Assembly (NCBI RefSeq): GCF_033439725.1
Contig: NW_026944385.1
Span: 3,381,001-3,445,000 of the forward strand
Direction: 5' to 3'
Source of the DNA: Neurospora tetraspora
Taxonomy: Eukaryota; Ascomycota; Sordariomycetes; Sordariales; Sordariaceae
Length of the DNA stretch: 64,000 nucleotides
Below are positions 35,513-47,189 of the stretch, piece by piece. Numbering within the stretch: the first letter of the stretch is position 1; each line of letters begins with the position of its first letter. The position numbers and the translations under genes were made by a program. Under the pieces are notes generated by a model, which saw only the letters and a list, made by a program, of their open reading frames with translations, ran no database searches and was not told the DNA's origin.

Positions 35513-37048
35513 CTAGGCAATCATGGACTTGAGAACCTGGATTTGCTCCTGGACGCAAGCCTTGCTGGTGCCGCCCTTGGCAGAGCGCATTTCAACGCTC
35601 TTCTCATAGTCGAACACCTTGGAAATATCCTCCTCGAAGCGGGCATCGATACCCTTAAGCTGCTCATATGAGAGCTTGTCCATGGGAATACCGGTCTGTT
35701 CCGAGAGGGCAACGCAGCGGCCAGAGATGTGGTGAGTCTCGCGGAAAGGAACACCCTTGCGGACCAGGTAGTCAGCAAGGTCAGTGGCGAGCATGAAGGG
35801 GTCAAGGGACTCCTTCATCTTCTCGGGCTGGATGCTGAGGGTAGCCAAGACACCGTTGGCAATCTGGATGCTGTCGGAAACAGTCTTGACGTGGTCGAGC
35901 ATGGGCTCCCAGCTCTCCTGGAGATCCTTGTTGTAAGTGCTGGGAATGCCCTTCTGGGTCATCATGAAGCCAGCCATGTGACCGAAAGCTCTTCCGGCCT
36001 TGCCCCTAAGCAGCTCGAGACTGTCGGGGTTCTTCTTCTGGGGCATCAGCGAGCTGCCGGTAGAGTAGGCATCCGCCAACCTGACGAAACCGAACTCGCT
36101 AGTAGAGTAGATGATGAGATCCTCGGACCAGCGAGAGATGTGCTGCATCAACATGGCGCCCCACTGGAGGGTCTCGGCAACAAAGTCGCGATCGGCGACA
36201 GCGCCCATGGAGTTCCAGAGGAGGCCGTCGAAGCCAAGCTCCTTGGACATCATCTCACGATCAATGCCAAAAGGGTTACCGGCGAGCGCACCGCAACCAA
36301 GAGCGCTGCGGTTGACGCGCTTGATAACCTCGCGCAGGCGCTCGAGATCGCTAGCGAAAGCGAAACCGTACGAGAGCATCCAGTGGCTCCAACGGACAGG
36401 CTGAGCGCGCTGCAAGTGGGTGTATCCGGGCATGATGACATCGATCTCCTGCTCGGCGCGGGCAGCAGTGACGTTCAGGAAGTCCTGGAGGTGCTTCTCG
36501 ATCTTGCCAAGCTCGTCGCGGAGCCACATGCGCATGTCGGTAGCGACCTGCTCGTTACGGGAGCGACCGGTGTGAAGCTTGCCAGCAACATCCTTTCCGA
36601 TGATCTCGCCGAGACGACGCTCATTGGCAGTGTGGATATCCTCGTCGACACTGGGGACGATCTTGAAGGTACCGTCCTCCCACTCCTTCTTGACAGCCAG
36701 GAGACCCTGCTCCAGCTTGCTGAACTCGTCCTGGGTGATAATGCCAGCCTTGGCGTTGGCGCGCGCAAAGGCAATACTGCCGGTGATGTCCTGGGCGAAG
36801 AGGGCACGGTCGAAGTGGATGGACTCGTTGTACTGGACCATGAGGGGGTCGAGGCCGCCTGCGAGCGAAGATTAGCCCATGACCTGCACCATTGTCTCGG
36901 GTCCGCCCAATGCGACCACAACAGCTTGATGAAGCTGCTGCTGTGTAGGACCCAGAGAGAAAAAGAGAAGAGAATAGAGCTGTCGGGGCATACCGGTAAA
37001 GCGACCTCCCCAGAGCATGTTCTCGGTGGGCTTGGCCTGTCCACTCAT
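35513..37048 (-). CDS. arg-10: Argininosuccinate lyase
   Basis: Exons 36994-37048 and 35513-36858 join across a 135-bp intron (GTATGC...CAG) to give 466 residues, the usual length. The enzyme splits argininosuccinate into arginine and fumarate, the last step of arginine synthesis, in the cytosol. Family hallmarks are present in order: [10 protein letters not shown] at the N-terminus, [26 protein letters not shown], the [11 protein letters not shown] block with the catalytic His near residue 166, and the fumarase/aspartase superfamily signature [13 protein letters not shown] starting near residue 286. The symbol follows the Neurospora locus name for this enzyme. Codon bias is strong, which suits a well-expressed biosynthetic gene. 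Two TGACTC-type sites upstream (separate entries) suggest CPC1 control. Confidence 0.97.
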
Positions 37049-37216
37049 GGTTGCGCGACTTTGGACCGAATCGTGGCTGTCAATTGGGATGAGGAGAAGA
37101 CTGGAGAAAAAAGAGCAATTGAGAAAAAAGAGCAACAAACGACAACATAAAAAAAGGTTTGTCAACAGTCACAGCTGGAAGGTACGTCGGGTTTGTACCC
37201 GCCGAATATCGCAGGA

Positions 37217-37223
37217 TGACTCA
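37217..37223. promoter_or_regulatory. CPC1/GCN4 site TGACTCA
   Basis: A perfect palindromic bZIP site about 170 bp upstream of the arg-10 start. In Neurospora, CPC1 activates amino-acid biosynthetic genes through TGACTC(A) elements, and arginine genes are known targets of cross-pathway control. Confidence 0.75.
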
Positions 37224-37376
37224 AGAGGGGAGCTCTTTCACTGGACCGGTACCTTCCGACAGCGATAACGCCCACTGAAGCTCCCGCATCAGCCCTACGG
37301 CGCGAGGCACAGGGGCCACGGCAACGGGCCTAGCGCGATTGAAAGCTTCCCCGCGGTGGAGCGGGAGAGCTGTGTG

Positions 37377-37382
37377 TGACTC
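37377..37382. promoter_or_regulatory. Second CPC1-like site TGACTC
   Basis: A core TGACTC match about 330 bp upstream of arg-10 and 170 bp upstream of vfa1. It lacks the final A of the palindrome, so it is weaker than the proximal site. Confidence 0.5.
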
Positions 37383-37548
37383 GGGATTGGAGCTCCATCT
37401 TATCACCGATGCACTTTTTACCCTAACCCCCGACTAGCCCAGTCCCCTGTTGAGTGCTGAGTGGAAGTTGAGCCCCGCGTCACTATCAGCCGTCCATGTC
37501 AACTGCCTTGTCGACTCAATCATCATTATCCGTTGCTAGCAAGCGAGC

Positions 37549-38263
37549 ATGTCGAGCATGTCATTTCCAAACCTTTATACACACCGCAAGGTGGCCGAGA
37601 CCAAAGCAAAGTCATGCGACATCTGCTACCGGCTCAGCACCAGCGTCCTCATCACCCCAGACAACAAGGATTTCTTTTATATCTGTCTAAGTCATCTCAA
37701 GGAGCCAGCATACTGCACGCCAAAGATTGACACCGAAGCTATTGAGGCCCGGAAGAAAAAGGAACTAGAGGAAGAGGTTGAGAGGGTGAAGAAAGAGTAC
37801 GAGGAGAAGCAGAAGAAAAAGAAGGAGAAGGGGAAGGAGGCGGAGAAGGAGAAAGAGAAGGATAAGAAAGATGATGAAAAGAGCAAAGACAAAGACGAAA
37901 AGAAGGAGGAGAAAGACCAGGAAAAATCCAAGGACTCTAGGGTTTGTACACCATACAGCCTCCTATCGCCAGCCAGTGTGTTCTGCCGTCTCATACTTAC
38001 CGGGTGACATTATCGCAGAGCACAAGTAGAGAAGGGACCAAATCGCCTCCCGTGGAAGAAGAGCCAAGGATATTTGAACTCAAGCCGTTCGTTGTCTTCT
38101 CCCTCGCCCGAAACTGCTCAGTACATCTCACTAATCCGCTCATCACAGTACCTTCTACCAACAACGCCTGTTGAAGAAGAGGCAGGCTGAGATTGCAAAG
38201 CGCAACCGCGAAAGACTGCAAGATCCAACCTTCTTTCCCTCGGTTCCCAAGAACCTTCCATGA
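37549..38263 (+). CDS. vfa1: VPS4-associated protein 1 (VFA1)
   Basis: Three exons (37549-37941, 38019-38086, 38149-38263) join to 191 residues. VFA1 binds the MIT domain of the ESCRT-disassembly ATPase Vps4 and modulates its activity at endosomes. The N-terminal zinc-binding head has C23, C26, C46 and H49 (CDICYR, TSVLITPDNKDFFYICLSHL). A long K/E/D coiled coil follows, and the conserved tail reads FYQQRLLKKRQAEIAKRNRE then LQDPTFFPSVPKNLP. The tail is only recovered by splicing, which validates introns 1 and 2 even though their donors are the uncommon GTTTGT and GTTCGT. It is divergent from arg-10. Confidence 0.92.
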
Positions 38264-40605
38264 TCACATCCTCTCACATTGCCAGATCCGCTTAAGGTAT
38301 GTGGCCCCTGAACCGCCAAATCGTGGATCATCTTGTTGACAATGGCTGTTCAGACGGACAGACATCCTTTGTCGATACCCATTGGCCCTTGTTCTCGAAC
38401 TATTTTCTAGTATCAAGCAGCATGAACACCAAACTTACCACTCTCAAAGTCGCACCACAATGAACCATACAGAAAGATTACAATACGTTACAACGAGCCG
38501 AATGGGTCCGTTTTGGGACAAGAAACAACAAAGTCCATCTGCATCTGCACTGCCGTGCTTCACCACGCCTATGATATTACACTAGACTGTCTCGCAAGGT
38601 TGACCTCGATCAAGCTAGCGGAATCAGCCCTGCAATGGATGACGGCATGCCATGGTCAATGACCCAGCGGTGTCTGTGGTGGGTTGTACAACGATTCACA
38701 ATCCCATACTCGGAAATCTTTCTCACCAACGTATGACAACCCTGGACCACCTATTCACGGTTTATACGACCAGTCAGTTTCGGTTCCATTCTCACCACTA
38801 TATCCTGCCTACAACCGTGGTCTCCCTCCAGCCGCGCCCATGTACCCTCGTTGAGCTGCCGATCCCTCGCTTGCAATAACAGGACGGGGACAGATAGAGG
38901 ATACTTGACCGTCTACATGTCCTATTCCCATGATTTGTTGTTCTCCGGTGGACTGTGTGCTGTGCTGTGCCGTTGCCAGGCATGAAGACAACCCTTGGCT
39001 CTCATCTGATTGCCGTTCACTCAGTGTATGGTTCGTTCGGTCTTCCGCTGCGCCGCTTTATTGCAGTTGCTGACAGACATGAAGTGTCCTTACATGCGGA
39101 ATGGGCAATCCTTTCCCGTCCGTAGATCGGTGGCAGGGTCACGGGTGGTATTGGAGCGGCACCGATTACGGGAAGCTGCCCTGTCGAGTCCGTTGGCTAT
39201 GTTTGGGTACAATTTGGGAGCGGGCACTTCGGCTGGGAAGGGGTAGCCAGGAAGCCCGTGAGCCAGCCATGCCCCGTAGAAGACCAGTGAGAGGAAGATA
39301 GGAAGACAACTGATCCAGAGGTTGGACCATATTCTTCATGCCAACATGCTTCATAGTCTGTCACTGATTCGTGTATGTAGGCTCCTTCTCGTATCGTATT
39401 ACCCACGCTCGAAGATGTTGGCAGATTGCCGTCCGAACTTCTTCGGAGTCACTCAGTTGACGTCCGATGAATGATGTGATCGTCATGGAAGCGAGAGAAT
39501 AGTAACTTGGGAGCGCCATCTCATCCGTCAGCCATTGATACAGTCGCTAGAATGACCGAGTTAGGCCAGCGGCAGCTTCATATCGCAGCCACAGTCTTGC
39601 GGCCGTCTTTATGGTTGCAGAACTAGTGCTTACATTCTCGTTATAAGGCTGGCTGATGATATGATAACACATGGTTCTGACGACGGCAAGGCGGACAGTC
39701 ATACAACCAACAACTGGTGTACCAAAGAGGCCGTTGCCCATTACGATGTTAGGTTTATTACCGTCGAGGGTAAGCTCTATGGTGCGACCCGTGTCATGAA
39801 AACAGTGTGTACTTCATGGAGAGCGGACTGATGCATGTAAGATTGCACTTACTTGCGGCCCTAAGGTATTCGGGTAATCACTGAAGCGGCCGCACTGGAA
39901 GCCGAGACGGAACTGAAGTCGAAGTGGAAAACGGATGGAAGCCGTCTACCGAGAAAGGACAAGGGGTGAGTCTAACTAGTACCACCAGTATGATGGATAT
40001 CCATTTCCTGTCAGTCTTACCCGTTTATTACGATACAGCTAGGTCAAGGCAGGTAGGACTGATGCTGACGGTAAGCCACACATACCAGTCACTCACATTA
40101 CCGCTCTGTTAAATCAGACACTTGAGATTATGTTTATCTTAACCAGCTTCCCCAACCCTAAAGTCTTCTTCAACGCGCAGCCAGACAACAAATTTCACTT
40201 CAGTCCTCCTCGTCGTGTTGAAGAACATCTGTGATTACTTCACCACTGCTCACAGGTAACAGGCAAACTCACCATGGACCGGACGATTAACTTTGATCTC
40301 ACAACGGGCACGAAGCTGCTTAAGCGCAACCAAATCTGGTGATTACTGTCACTTGAACGATTCCAATGACCCGTCAAAACAGAATGGACAAAGAAGGCGG
40401 GAATCTATTATCCCGGCTCGATGAATTGCCGGTAGCAATGAGGGGTTGACGACTTCATCCGGTGCCTCGTCCATCGAATGTTACATAGTGTCAACCCCTC
40501 GCTCCCATCGTGATTGAACTTCTCGAGGACTTGACGGAATCTCCATCCCCTGAGCGGCAAATCCACGATCATCGTCAATCGCGTCAGTCAACATCCAGTC
40601 CCAAA
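38264..40605. other. Intergenic region, 2.3 kb, nothing identified
   Basis: I read this stretch on both strands and found no domain, intron-exon pattern, transposon terminus or RNA gene. Frames are under 80 codons. The final 100 bp just before the dehydrogenase ATG stay open in its frame but lack an ATG, and probably form its leader. Confidence 0.45.
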
Positions 40606-41816
40606 ATGACCTCCCATCCGGAGTTCAATGAGCGGACAACAGGCACCGAGGTCGCGAGTGTGTTTGCTGATCAGATTCGAGGAAGGACAAGTAAACAGTT
40701 CCCATCCCGGAGTTCTCATGATATCATCGAAACTGACAGTCCCTCGCCAGTCCTCGTCACAGGCGTCAGTCCAAAAGGAATCGGGGCTGCCACAGCCTTT
40801 GCCTTCGCATCGCAAGCGCCTGACCTCCTGATCCTCGCATCACGCACCAAATCCAAGCTTGAAGCAGTTGGAGACCAAATCCGCAACAAGTTTCCCGATA
40901 CGAGAGTGGATCTGGTTACCTTGGATCTCAGCTCCCAGAAAGCCATTCGTGAAGCAGTGGCAGAAATCACAACCTTGACCGACAAACTTGACATACTAGT
41001 CAACAATGCCGCCATCAACGCTACTACTCGCCAGGCCACACCCGAAGGTCTCGAAATGACTTTTGGCACCAACCACATCGGCACCTTCCTGTTTACCAAC
41101 CTGCTCCTGCCGCCACTGCGGAACGCGGCCAAGGCTAACCCATCACCGGGTGCAACGCGCATCATCAGTCTTGCCAGTGCTGGACATGGGCTATCTCCCA
41201 TCCGATTCAGCGATTACAACTTCGAGCCGAAAGAGGTCCCGCCCGAGGAGGATCATTTCAAGCCTTTGCCTGGTTCCTTTGCCAGGTGTACCGAGGATGG
41301 GTACAACGGCATGGTCACGTATGGGCAGTCGAAGACGGCTAACATTCTGTTTACGCTGTATTTGCAGAAACATTTGGATGGCCAGGGGATTATGGCTTAT
41401 ACGCTTCATCCTGGAAGTATGTTCAGCTACACAACTCATAAATTCACAAACTACAACTTACTAATCATTGTCTTTTACAGCCATTGACACGGAACTGGGC
41501 AGGGACCAAGACCCCGATATCCAAGCTCAATTCAAAAAGATGGGGCTGTACTGGAAGTCCCAAGATCAGGGCTGTTCGACAACTCTGGTCGCGGCGCTGG
41601 ATCCAGCATTGAGTGGTAAGTTTTTTTGTTCTTCAGACTGGGATGGGGTAAAGTGCGTTTGTTGACTACAAAATCGATCCAGAAACCAAAGGATTATATT
41701 TGGTGGATTGTCAGATCTCGGACCCATACGAGCACGCCAAAGATGCGGTGGCCGCGGGAAAACTATGGAAGCTCAGTGAGGATATTATTGGGGAGAAGTT
41801 CAGTCTGGAGGACTAA
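40606..41816 (+). CDS. Short-chain dehydrogenase/reductase (retinol dehydrogenase-like)
   Basis: Three exons (40606-41416, 41481-41615, 41683-41816) join to 359 residues. The Rossmann fold is complete: nucleotide-binding TGVSPKGIG at about 52-60, NNAA at 133-136, catalytic Ser near 191 (SLASAGHG) and YGQSK with Tyr239 and Lys243. After HPG the spliced reading TIDTELGRD follows the family's usual HPG-(x)-(V/I)-x-T-(D/E)-L. The N-terminal 45 residues are an extra hydrophilic segment before the fold. Short loop signatures favour NADP use in retinol-dehydrogenase-like members, but neither cofactor nor substrate is fixed by sequence here. The ATG at 40606 lies in a good CAAA context. The alpha/beta hydrolase starts 350 bp downstream on the same strand, so a shared metabolic use is possible. 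Confidence 0.9.
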
Positions 41817-42167
41817 TCGGTGGGTGAGGTTGTGTGTCTCGAGCTAGGGACATCAACATTCGAAGATATCAGAGAGAGCGTATAATCAAGAATAAGTCTC
41901 TTGGAAGATCTTGCGCAAGCTGATGTTGAGGTTTGTTTTCGTGGGTGAAACCCATTTCAGTGTGAAGGTGAAGCTGGTGGATGTAAGTCTTGGCTACCCG
42001 TCATTCAGGATCTACACAGTACGGTGAGATCACGGTAAGCCGAGGTTCCCCTCTCGACCCACACGTTGACGGCTGACACTTGGTCCTACATAAGAAGACG
42101 TCTCACCCCTATTCAATAACCGTCGACTCATAAAATAGCATCATCAACTACAAGTCAACCGTCCACA

Positions 42168-43404
42168 ATGGCCGAGCCTCTCGAAACCCGCAATTTCTTC
42201 CCCGCTCTGCAGCGGAACGTGACGCCCACTGCTTCCGGCTCGGAAGTGGTCAGCTACACCTCTGACCTGGGCAACGGCGGTCCCATCTTGACTCTGATTC
42301 ACGGATATCCTCAATCCGCATTCATGTAAATACTTACTAGTCACCCTACCACTGACCCTGATCCTGACGATGATTTAATATGACCTTCCTTACCTACCAT
42401 TCACCATGATTGATGGTTTCAGTGGTTTCAGTCCATCCCATAATCCCAGCCAACGTAGCTAACTTTCTCACAGCTGGCGCCACCTCGTCCCCCTCCTCCA
42501 ACCCAAAGTCTCCCTCTTCATCCCCGAACTCCCCGGCTACGGCATCAGCACCCCCATCTCCGCCGGAACAGGGGACCACACCAAGCGCGCCGTCGGCCGG
42601 GCCTTGCTCGATGCTCTTTCCCAGGTTTTCGGCACCAACACCTCGTCGTCGTCATCGTCACCCCGACCAATAATCCTAGCCGGCCACGACCGCGGCGCCC
42701 GCATCTGCCACCGTCTCGCCGTCGACGCCTCCCCCTCCTCCCACCCCGAAAACAACAACTTTTTTTCGGCTCTCAACCTGTCTGTGCAGGGGGTCATCAT
42801 GCTCGACATCCTCCCCACCAAATCCCAATGGGACTTGTTCTCCTCCCCCTCCGTTTCTCAGGGCTACTTCCACTGGCCCTTGCTAGCCAACGTCGAGCTA
42901 GCCGTGCCCATGATCCAAGCATTCGGGGTGGGCAACTGGGTGCGCGGTGGGCATTTACGGTTGGCTGGCTCAGCTACCGACAGCACGGCAAGAATCATGA
43001 GCGATGATGCTGTCGAAGTGCATGTCAAGTTGTTTGAAAGGGAGGGAACGGTGAGGTGGACTTGTGAGGATTATAAAGCTGGTGCGCAAAGGGAGGTGGA
43101 TGAGCAGGTGGAAGACCTAAAAGAGGGAAGGAGGGTGGAGGTTGATGCGCTGGTGATGTTTAGTAGGGAGAAGTTGGGGCGGGGTGGGGGGTTGGATGTT
43201 GAGGGGGTTTGGAGGGGGACTGTCACTGTCGATGGCAAGCAGGGGGGCAAGGAGGAGTGTAAGGTGGGGGATAAGTGGGTGGGGGATGGGATGGAACTGG
43301 AGGTGGTGGGTGTTGAAGGCGGGAGGGGACATTATTTGCCGGAGGAGGCGTATGATGTGGTTGGGGAGAGGGTGGTGAGGTTTTTGGAAAAGCTTGGGTT
43401 GTAG
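42168..43404 (+). CDS. Alpha/beta hydrolase with aspartate nucleophile (epoxide hydrolase/dehalogenase-like)
   Basis: Exons 42168-42325 and 42474-43404 join to 362 residues. The fold's landmarks are an oxyanion HGYP motif near residue 44, WRHLVPLLQ just after the splice, PELPGYGIS, and the nucleophile elbow GHDRGAR with Asp at about 125. An Asp rather than Ser nucleophile points to the epoxide hydrolase/haloalkane or haloacetate dehalogenase branch. The catalytic His lies in GRGHYLPEE near the C-terminus. From about residue 220 the protein becomes G/E/K/V-rich with many GGG codons, an unusual replacement for the expected core strand carrying the third acid. The substrate is unknown. It lies 350 bp downstream of the dehydrogenase, same strand. 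Confidence 0.85.
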
Positions 43405-46400
43405 GTGGATGAGGTGACGGAAGGGATTTGAAGATGGGGGATTGGATTTGAGCGGAAGTTGATGAGAGTGGTGGTGATGGGAGTCGAGCGGGGAAGTGGA
43501 ATTCATTCAGTTTGTGAGGTGCGCGCGTGCGTGAGGGCATTCCGAGTTTTGGGCGAGGCGAGCATTTGACCATTGGAGCTTGTTGTCGTCGATGAAAGAT
43601 CACGGTTACTTTGAAACGGAGTTTGGAATACTCCGCCATTTTGATCCGCACTGCAGATAAGGTTTCCGGAATCCGGCATGATGGTCGAATTCCCCGCTTT
43701 CAGATGATTCACATGCTTGATGCGGAGGAGGAGATTGGATATCCAAGTAGGCTACAGAAAAGAAGGAGATCAGACCACTTACACGACAATTATGGCCCCG
43801 GTAAAAACCGCTTTGCTCCGTATCACTGGCTTGAGACTGGCTATATTAACAAAATAAGATGTTATTTTACTTGTCGCGTCTATTGAAGGCGCGAAGTCCG
43901 CCCTGGACTTGGATTGTGAGCAAGTGTTTATGGCTCTGGTGTTTGGTGTTTGACAATTTTTGTACAGAGCCCCTCTTGGGCATGGTGCGTGGGGTTGGAG
44001 TCATCGATTGCAGTGATTGATCGACGGCTTCAAAAGGCAATAGAGGGGCACATGATGGGAGTTGCTTATTCCGCTTACAAAACAGGGGTCAGACAGTCCG
44101 TGCCAGCCCGGCACCAGCTACAAGTTCAATTTCCAACTTTCAAATTTCAAACCTTCGCATTCCACCCACCGCAACCCGATATAGAGCAAAGCAGTGCAAA
44201 AAGCCGGCTACTGGGCCAGCTGCGTTTCGTGGATGCGTTTCCGTTCTTTCAGCGTTGATATTGCTCGAGATACTTGCGGTTCGACTGGAACCTGGACTTG
44301 GCGAGAAAAGGTGGAAGAAAGCGCCAAGACTGTAAGCGCGATAATCGACACCACATGATGCCGTGAAATGCAGTACTGTTACAGCCCTAAAAACTGACCC
44401 GCCCCAAGTGCCGAGCGCATTGATTACAGAGATCGCAATCTGAGTCAAGATCACAAACCTTTCTTCTCCATTTGTTGACTTGATCTTGGGTTTTGGGGCG
44501 TGTTCCAAATATCGATGGTTGATCCGCCAGTTGATCCAGTTGTTGATCCGAGTACAAAGCCAAAATCTGCAGCTCGATTGTACCCTGTGCCAAGACCTTC
44601 TTGGCGCTACCAGGGTGGGAACTTTGAGCCCAATTTGGTCGAATTTTGAAGGTATTCAGAAATGAACAAAAAGAGCTGCGTTCGATAGCGATGAGTTCAA
44701 AGTATCAGCGATTGAAATTTCTAAGAGGTGCAATGAAAGTTGGAGGAGACATCATCGATCAACTGCAAAAAAGCTGAGATTCTCAGCTTTTTTGGATCAA
44801 CGAGCGAAGAAGCGATGCATCCAATCAGAAGACTTCATGCAGGCTGATGCAGGCTGAAAAGCCACGGACAAGGGGGTAGCAGGGCCCCCTTACTAGCGTG
44901 GTACGTGCCAAGCTCCTGAACGTCTTCTTTGAGCCATATGCAGTGTGATCAACTGCATATTTACTGCATATCAACCGCAGGGGTCGATTTGTATGGGCTC
45001 TGGATCAACGTTGGAAAATTTGGAACGCGCCCTTGAATCCCTTTGAATGTTTGGATGTTTGTGGACTTTCAGCGGAGAGTCCCGCCACTTGCTAAAGGCA
45101 CACCGAGGATTGGGTATACTAATATCGCCATTTAGAAGTGGGACGGACGCAAGCGAGCAAACGAAAATCTTGATCGGGAGGGTCGCTTGTGACTCTTCAC
45201 CGAAAAATATAAGTTCCGAAGCTTTTCCGACTGCAACAATGCAAAGCTTGAACTCTCACAGGTCGAGATCTGCGCGCCCTGACAAAAAACACCCCGGCCG
45301 GAAACGAACCGGACGACAGAGATGGGATGATGCCGCCATCATGCCCCGCTCCGCCATCCCTGCCGTGGATCAGACTGGTCGTCTGGTCGTCAACGTCGAC
45401 GCATCCAGATCAAGGCGATGCATGTACCAGACCAGAAATCATCATGCGATATCTTTTTCAGGATGAAGATGATGGGCGGTCAAGACACTAAACTGTGTCA
45501 TGGGAGCAACACGCCATCAGAGTTGCAGAAGTCAACGTCACCGTCGCCATGTACCGCTCGCAGGTCGGCACTCGGGCATCACCGCTATAACGGCAGTGTC
45601 TACATCCCTGCTGATAAATAGTGATGATAAGGCGACTAAAAGCGAGTAAAGCGAGGAAAAGGTTGTCGATGGTTTGTGGTGGTGAGGGTCGTTGATCGGA
45701 TGCCGCAACCGATCGCGGCTATTGGTCAGTTGGCTGCCCGATTGCCCCCTGTTTGTGAGCTAAGAAAAAGAAAAGAAAAAGTTTCACGGTTTGATCACTG
45801 TCAAAGCAGGGCGCAGGGCTACCCAAGGAGAGCAAAACGATGAGAAAGATCCAAGCGGAAAGGGGATGATGGCCTTTTCCACCCTCGTCAACACTCAGTC
45901 ACTGTCAGCAAAAAGCGCCGGCCGTGGTCGGCACAGTTGGGTCCATGATTCCATCTACATGACACAAGTCACGGTTGACTAGAGCAGCCAACAAGGTGCT
46001 CCAAACAAACATCGATGCCAACATCCGCTGCGTATTGTACCCCTTGGCATCACCTTGACAACTTGACCATCCGGATCACCCACCCACCTCCGCTCCTCGC
46101 TCAAGGGTGATGGATCTCCGAGGCGGCATGAACAAAGCTAGCAACGCCGCCTCAGGGACCCATTGGAGATCAAGCTCTCGTTTGCCTTTTTTTCAAGACC
46201 CCTGATGCCGATCCGGTCCCAGTGGACAAGGTGACAGCTCAGTTCGAGTAGGTATCCCCCATGTCAGGCAGTCTCGGACTTCATGCAAACTCTCACGACA
46301 AACTTTTTTTTCTTATCTCCGCGGTTGGTTCATAAAATGGTCTTCGGCCCTCGTTTTCGGCCCTGTTATCTCATCTTCCCATTTTCTCTCTTTGTCACCA

Positions 46401-46603
46401 GTTTTCGTCACCCAGCCATCTACGCACTCGTCAAAGCAGATCGCCTCCACCTCCCAAAAATAATCTCAACCAACGGCTCTAGCCGCACGAGTAACCAACT
46501 GCCGATCCACCAACCAACTGTATCGTCAATATACATACATCCATTTTCTATATCAACAACCCATCTTCGCCTTCATCTCGACGAGGCTCGATCATCTCAA
46601 GTC
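43405..46603. other. Intergenic region with an inverted-repeat element
   Basis: 3.2 kb between the hydrolase stop and the next gene. It holds a 537-bp inverted-repeat element (separate entry). The flanks contain only short frames; the one at 45239-45466 (MQSLNSHRSRSARPDKKH) is Arg-rich and unsupported. The 400 bp before 46604 are pyrimidine-rich and look like a promoter and leader. Confidence 0.45.
44496..45032. mobile_element. MITE-like element with near-central hairpin, possible 3-bp TTG duplication
   Basis: The ends 44496-44525 and 45002-45032 are imperfect inverted repeats: GGGCGTGTTCCAAAT against GGGCGCGTTCCAAAT, then divergent bases, then GTTGATCC on both sides. TTG lies directly outside each end (44493-44495, 45033-45035). 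Near the middle, 44767-44793 is a perfect 13-bp inverted repeat with a 1-base spacer (AAAAAAGCTGAGA / TCTCAGCTTTTTT). The word TTGATCC or its complement recurs along the element. It has no coding capacity. It could be a non-autonomous DNA element of a 3-bp-duplication superfamily such as PIF/Harbinger, though its ends differ from the Harbinger relic in this window. Confidence 0.65.
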
Positions 46604-47189
46604 ATGTCAGACCTACCCGGCTCCCTCAGAACTCGCCAAAAGTCTTTCCTCCGAAGCATTTGCACTCGACAAAGTTACAGCCGTGCATCATCATCACCAG
46701 CTTACAACGAGGACGCCATAACTCCGTGCCCGGTCGAATCATCTCACGACGACGGACACACACCGCTCTCCAGATCATCCTCATCAAGCTCACTACGAAG
46801 CACAAGATCCTTGAGATCCAGCATCGAAGACATGAGAGACTACAACGACATCGACACCCAGCTCCTCTGGCGGCGTATGCTTGCCATTCATCGCACCTTC
46901 GGCTGCTATAACTCGACACGGATGAACATTGCGATTGAGATGGGCGAGCAGAACGCTTCTGTCCGTACGTATTATTATACTCTTGAAAACCCCCGGACTC
47001 ATGAACAGATATAGTCTAACACCGGTTTTAGCGTCACGAGTATGTCTGGACTTGCTCAATGACAGCATTGACAAACTCCCCAGCGACATCAAGCAGCGAA
47101 TCGAAGACTTTCTCGCATGCGAAGATGTCTCTAGGTCGTCAGCGTCTTGCAAGAGGAAATGGAGTTGGAGGCATCTTTTGCATGCTTGA
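46604..47189 (+). CDS. Small hypothetical protein, Ser/Arg-rich N-terminus
   Basis: Exons 46604-46964 and 47032-47189 join across a 67-bp intron (GTACGT...TAG) to 172 residues. The N-terminal half is S/R-rich with an SRSSSSSSLRSTRSLRSS tract. The C-terminal half is a more ordered, probably helical segment: DTQLLWRRMLAIHRTFGCYN, then LDLLNDSIDKLPSDIKQRIE and DFLACEDV. The splice restores a continuous frame with consistent composition on both sides, which supports a real gene. The frame is open upstream to about 46283, and an ATG at 46337 could add an N-terminal extension, but that part has leader-like composition. I recognise no domain. Confidence 0.6.

Larger units (their letters stand above)
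37049..37548. promoter_or_regulatory. Divergent promoter region of arg-10 and vfa1
   Basis: This 500-bp spacer between two divergent start codons must serve both genes. It contains two CPC1/GCN4-type elements and a C/T-rich stretch ahead of vfa1. Transcription starts cannot be placed from sequence alone. Confidence 0.6.

Noticed and set aside
35729-37150. 473-codon plus-strand open frame
   Set aside because: It lies antisense to argininosuccinate lyase and spans its intron; it is a by-product of strong codon bias on the opposite strand and has no domain of its own.
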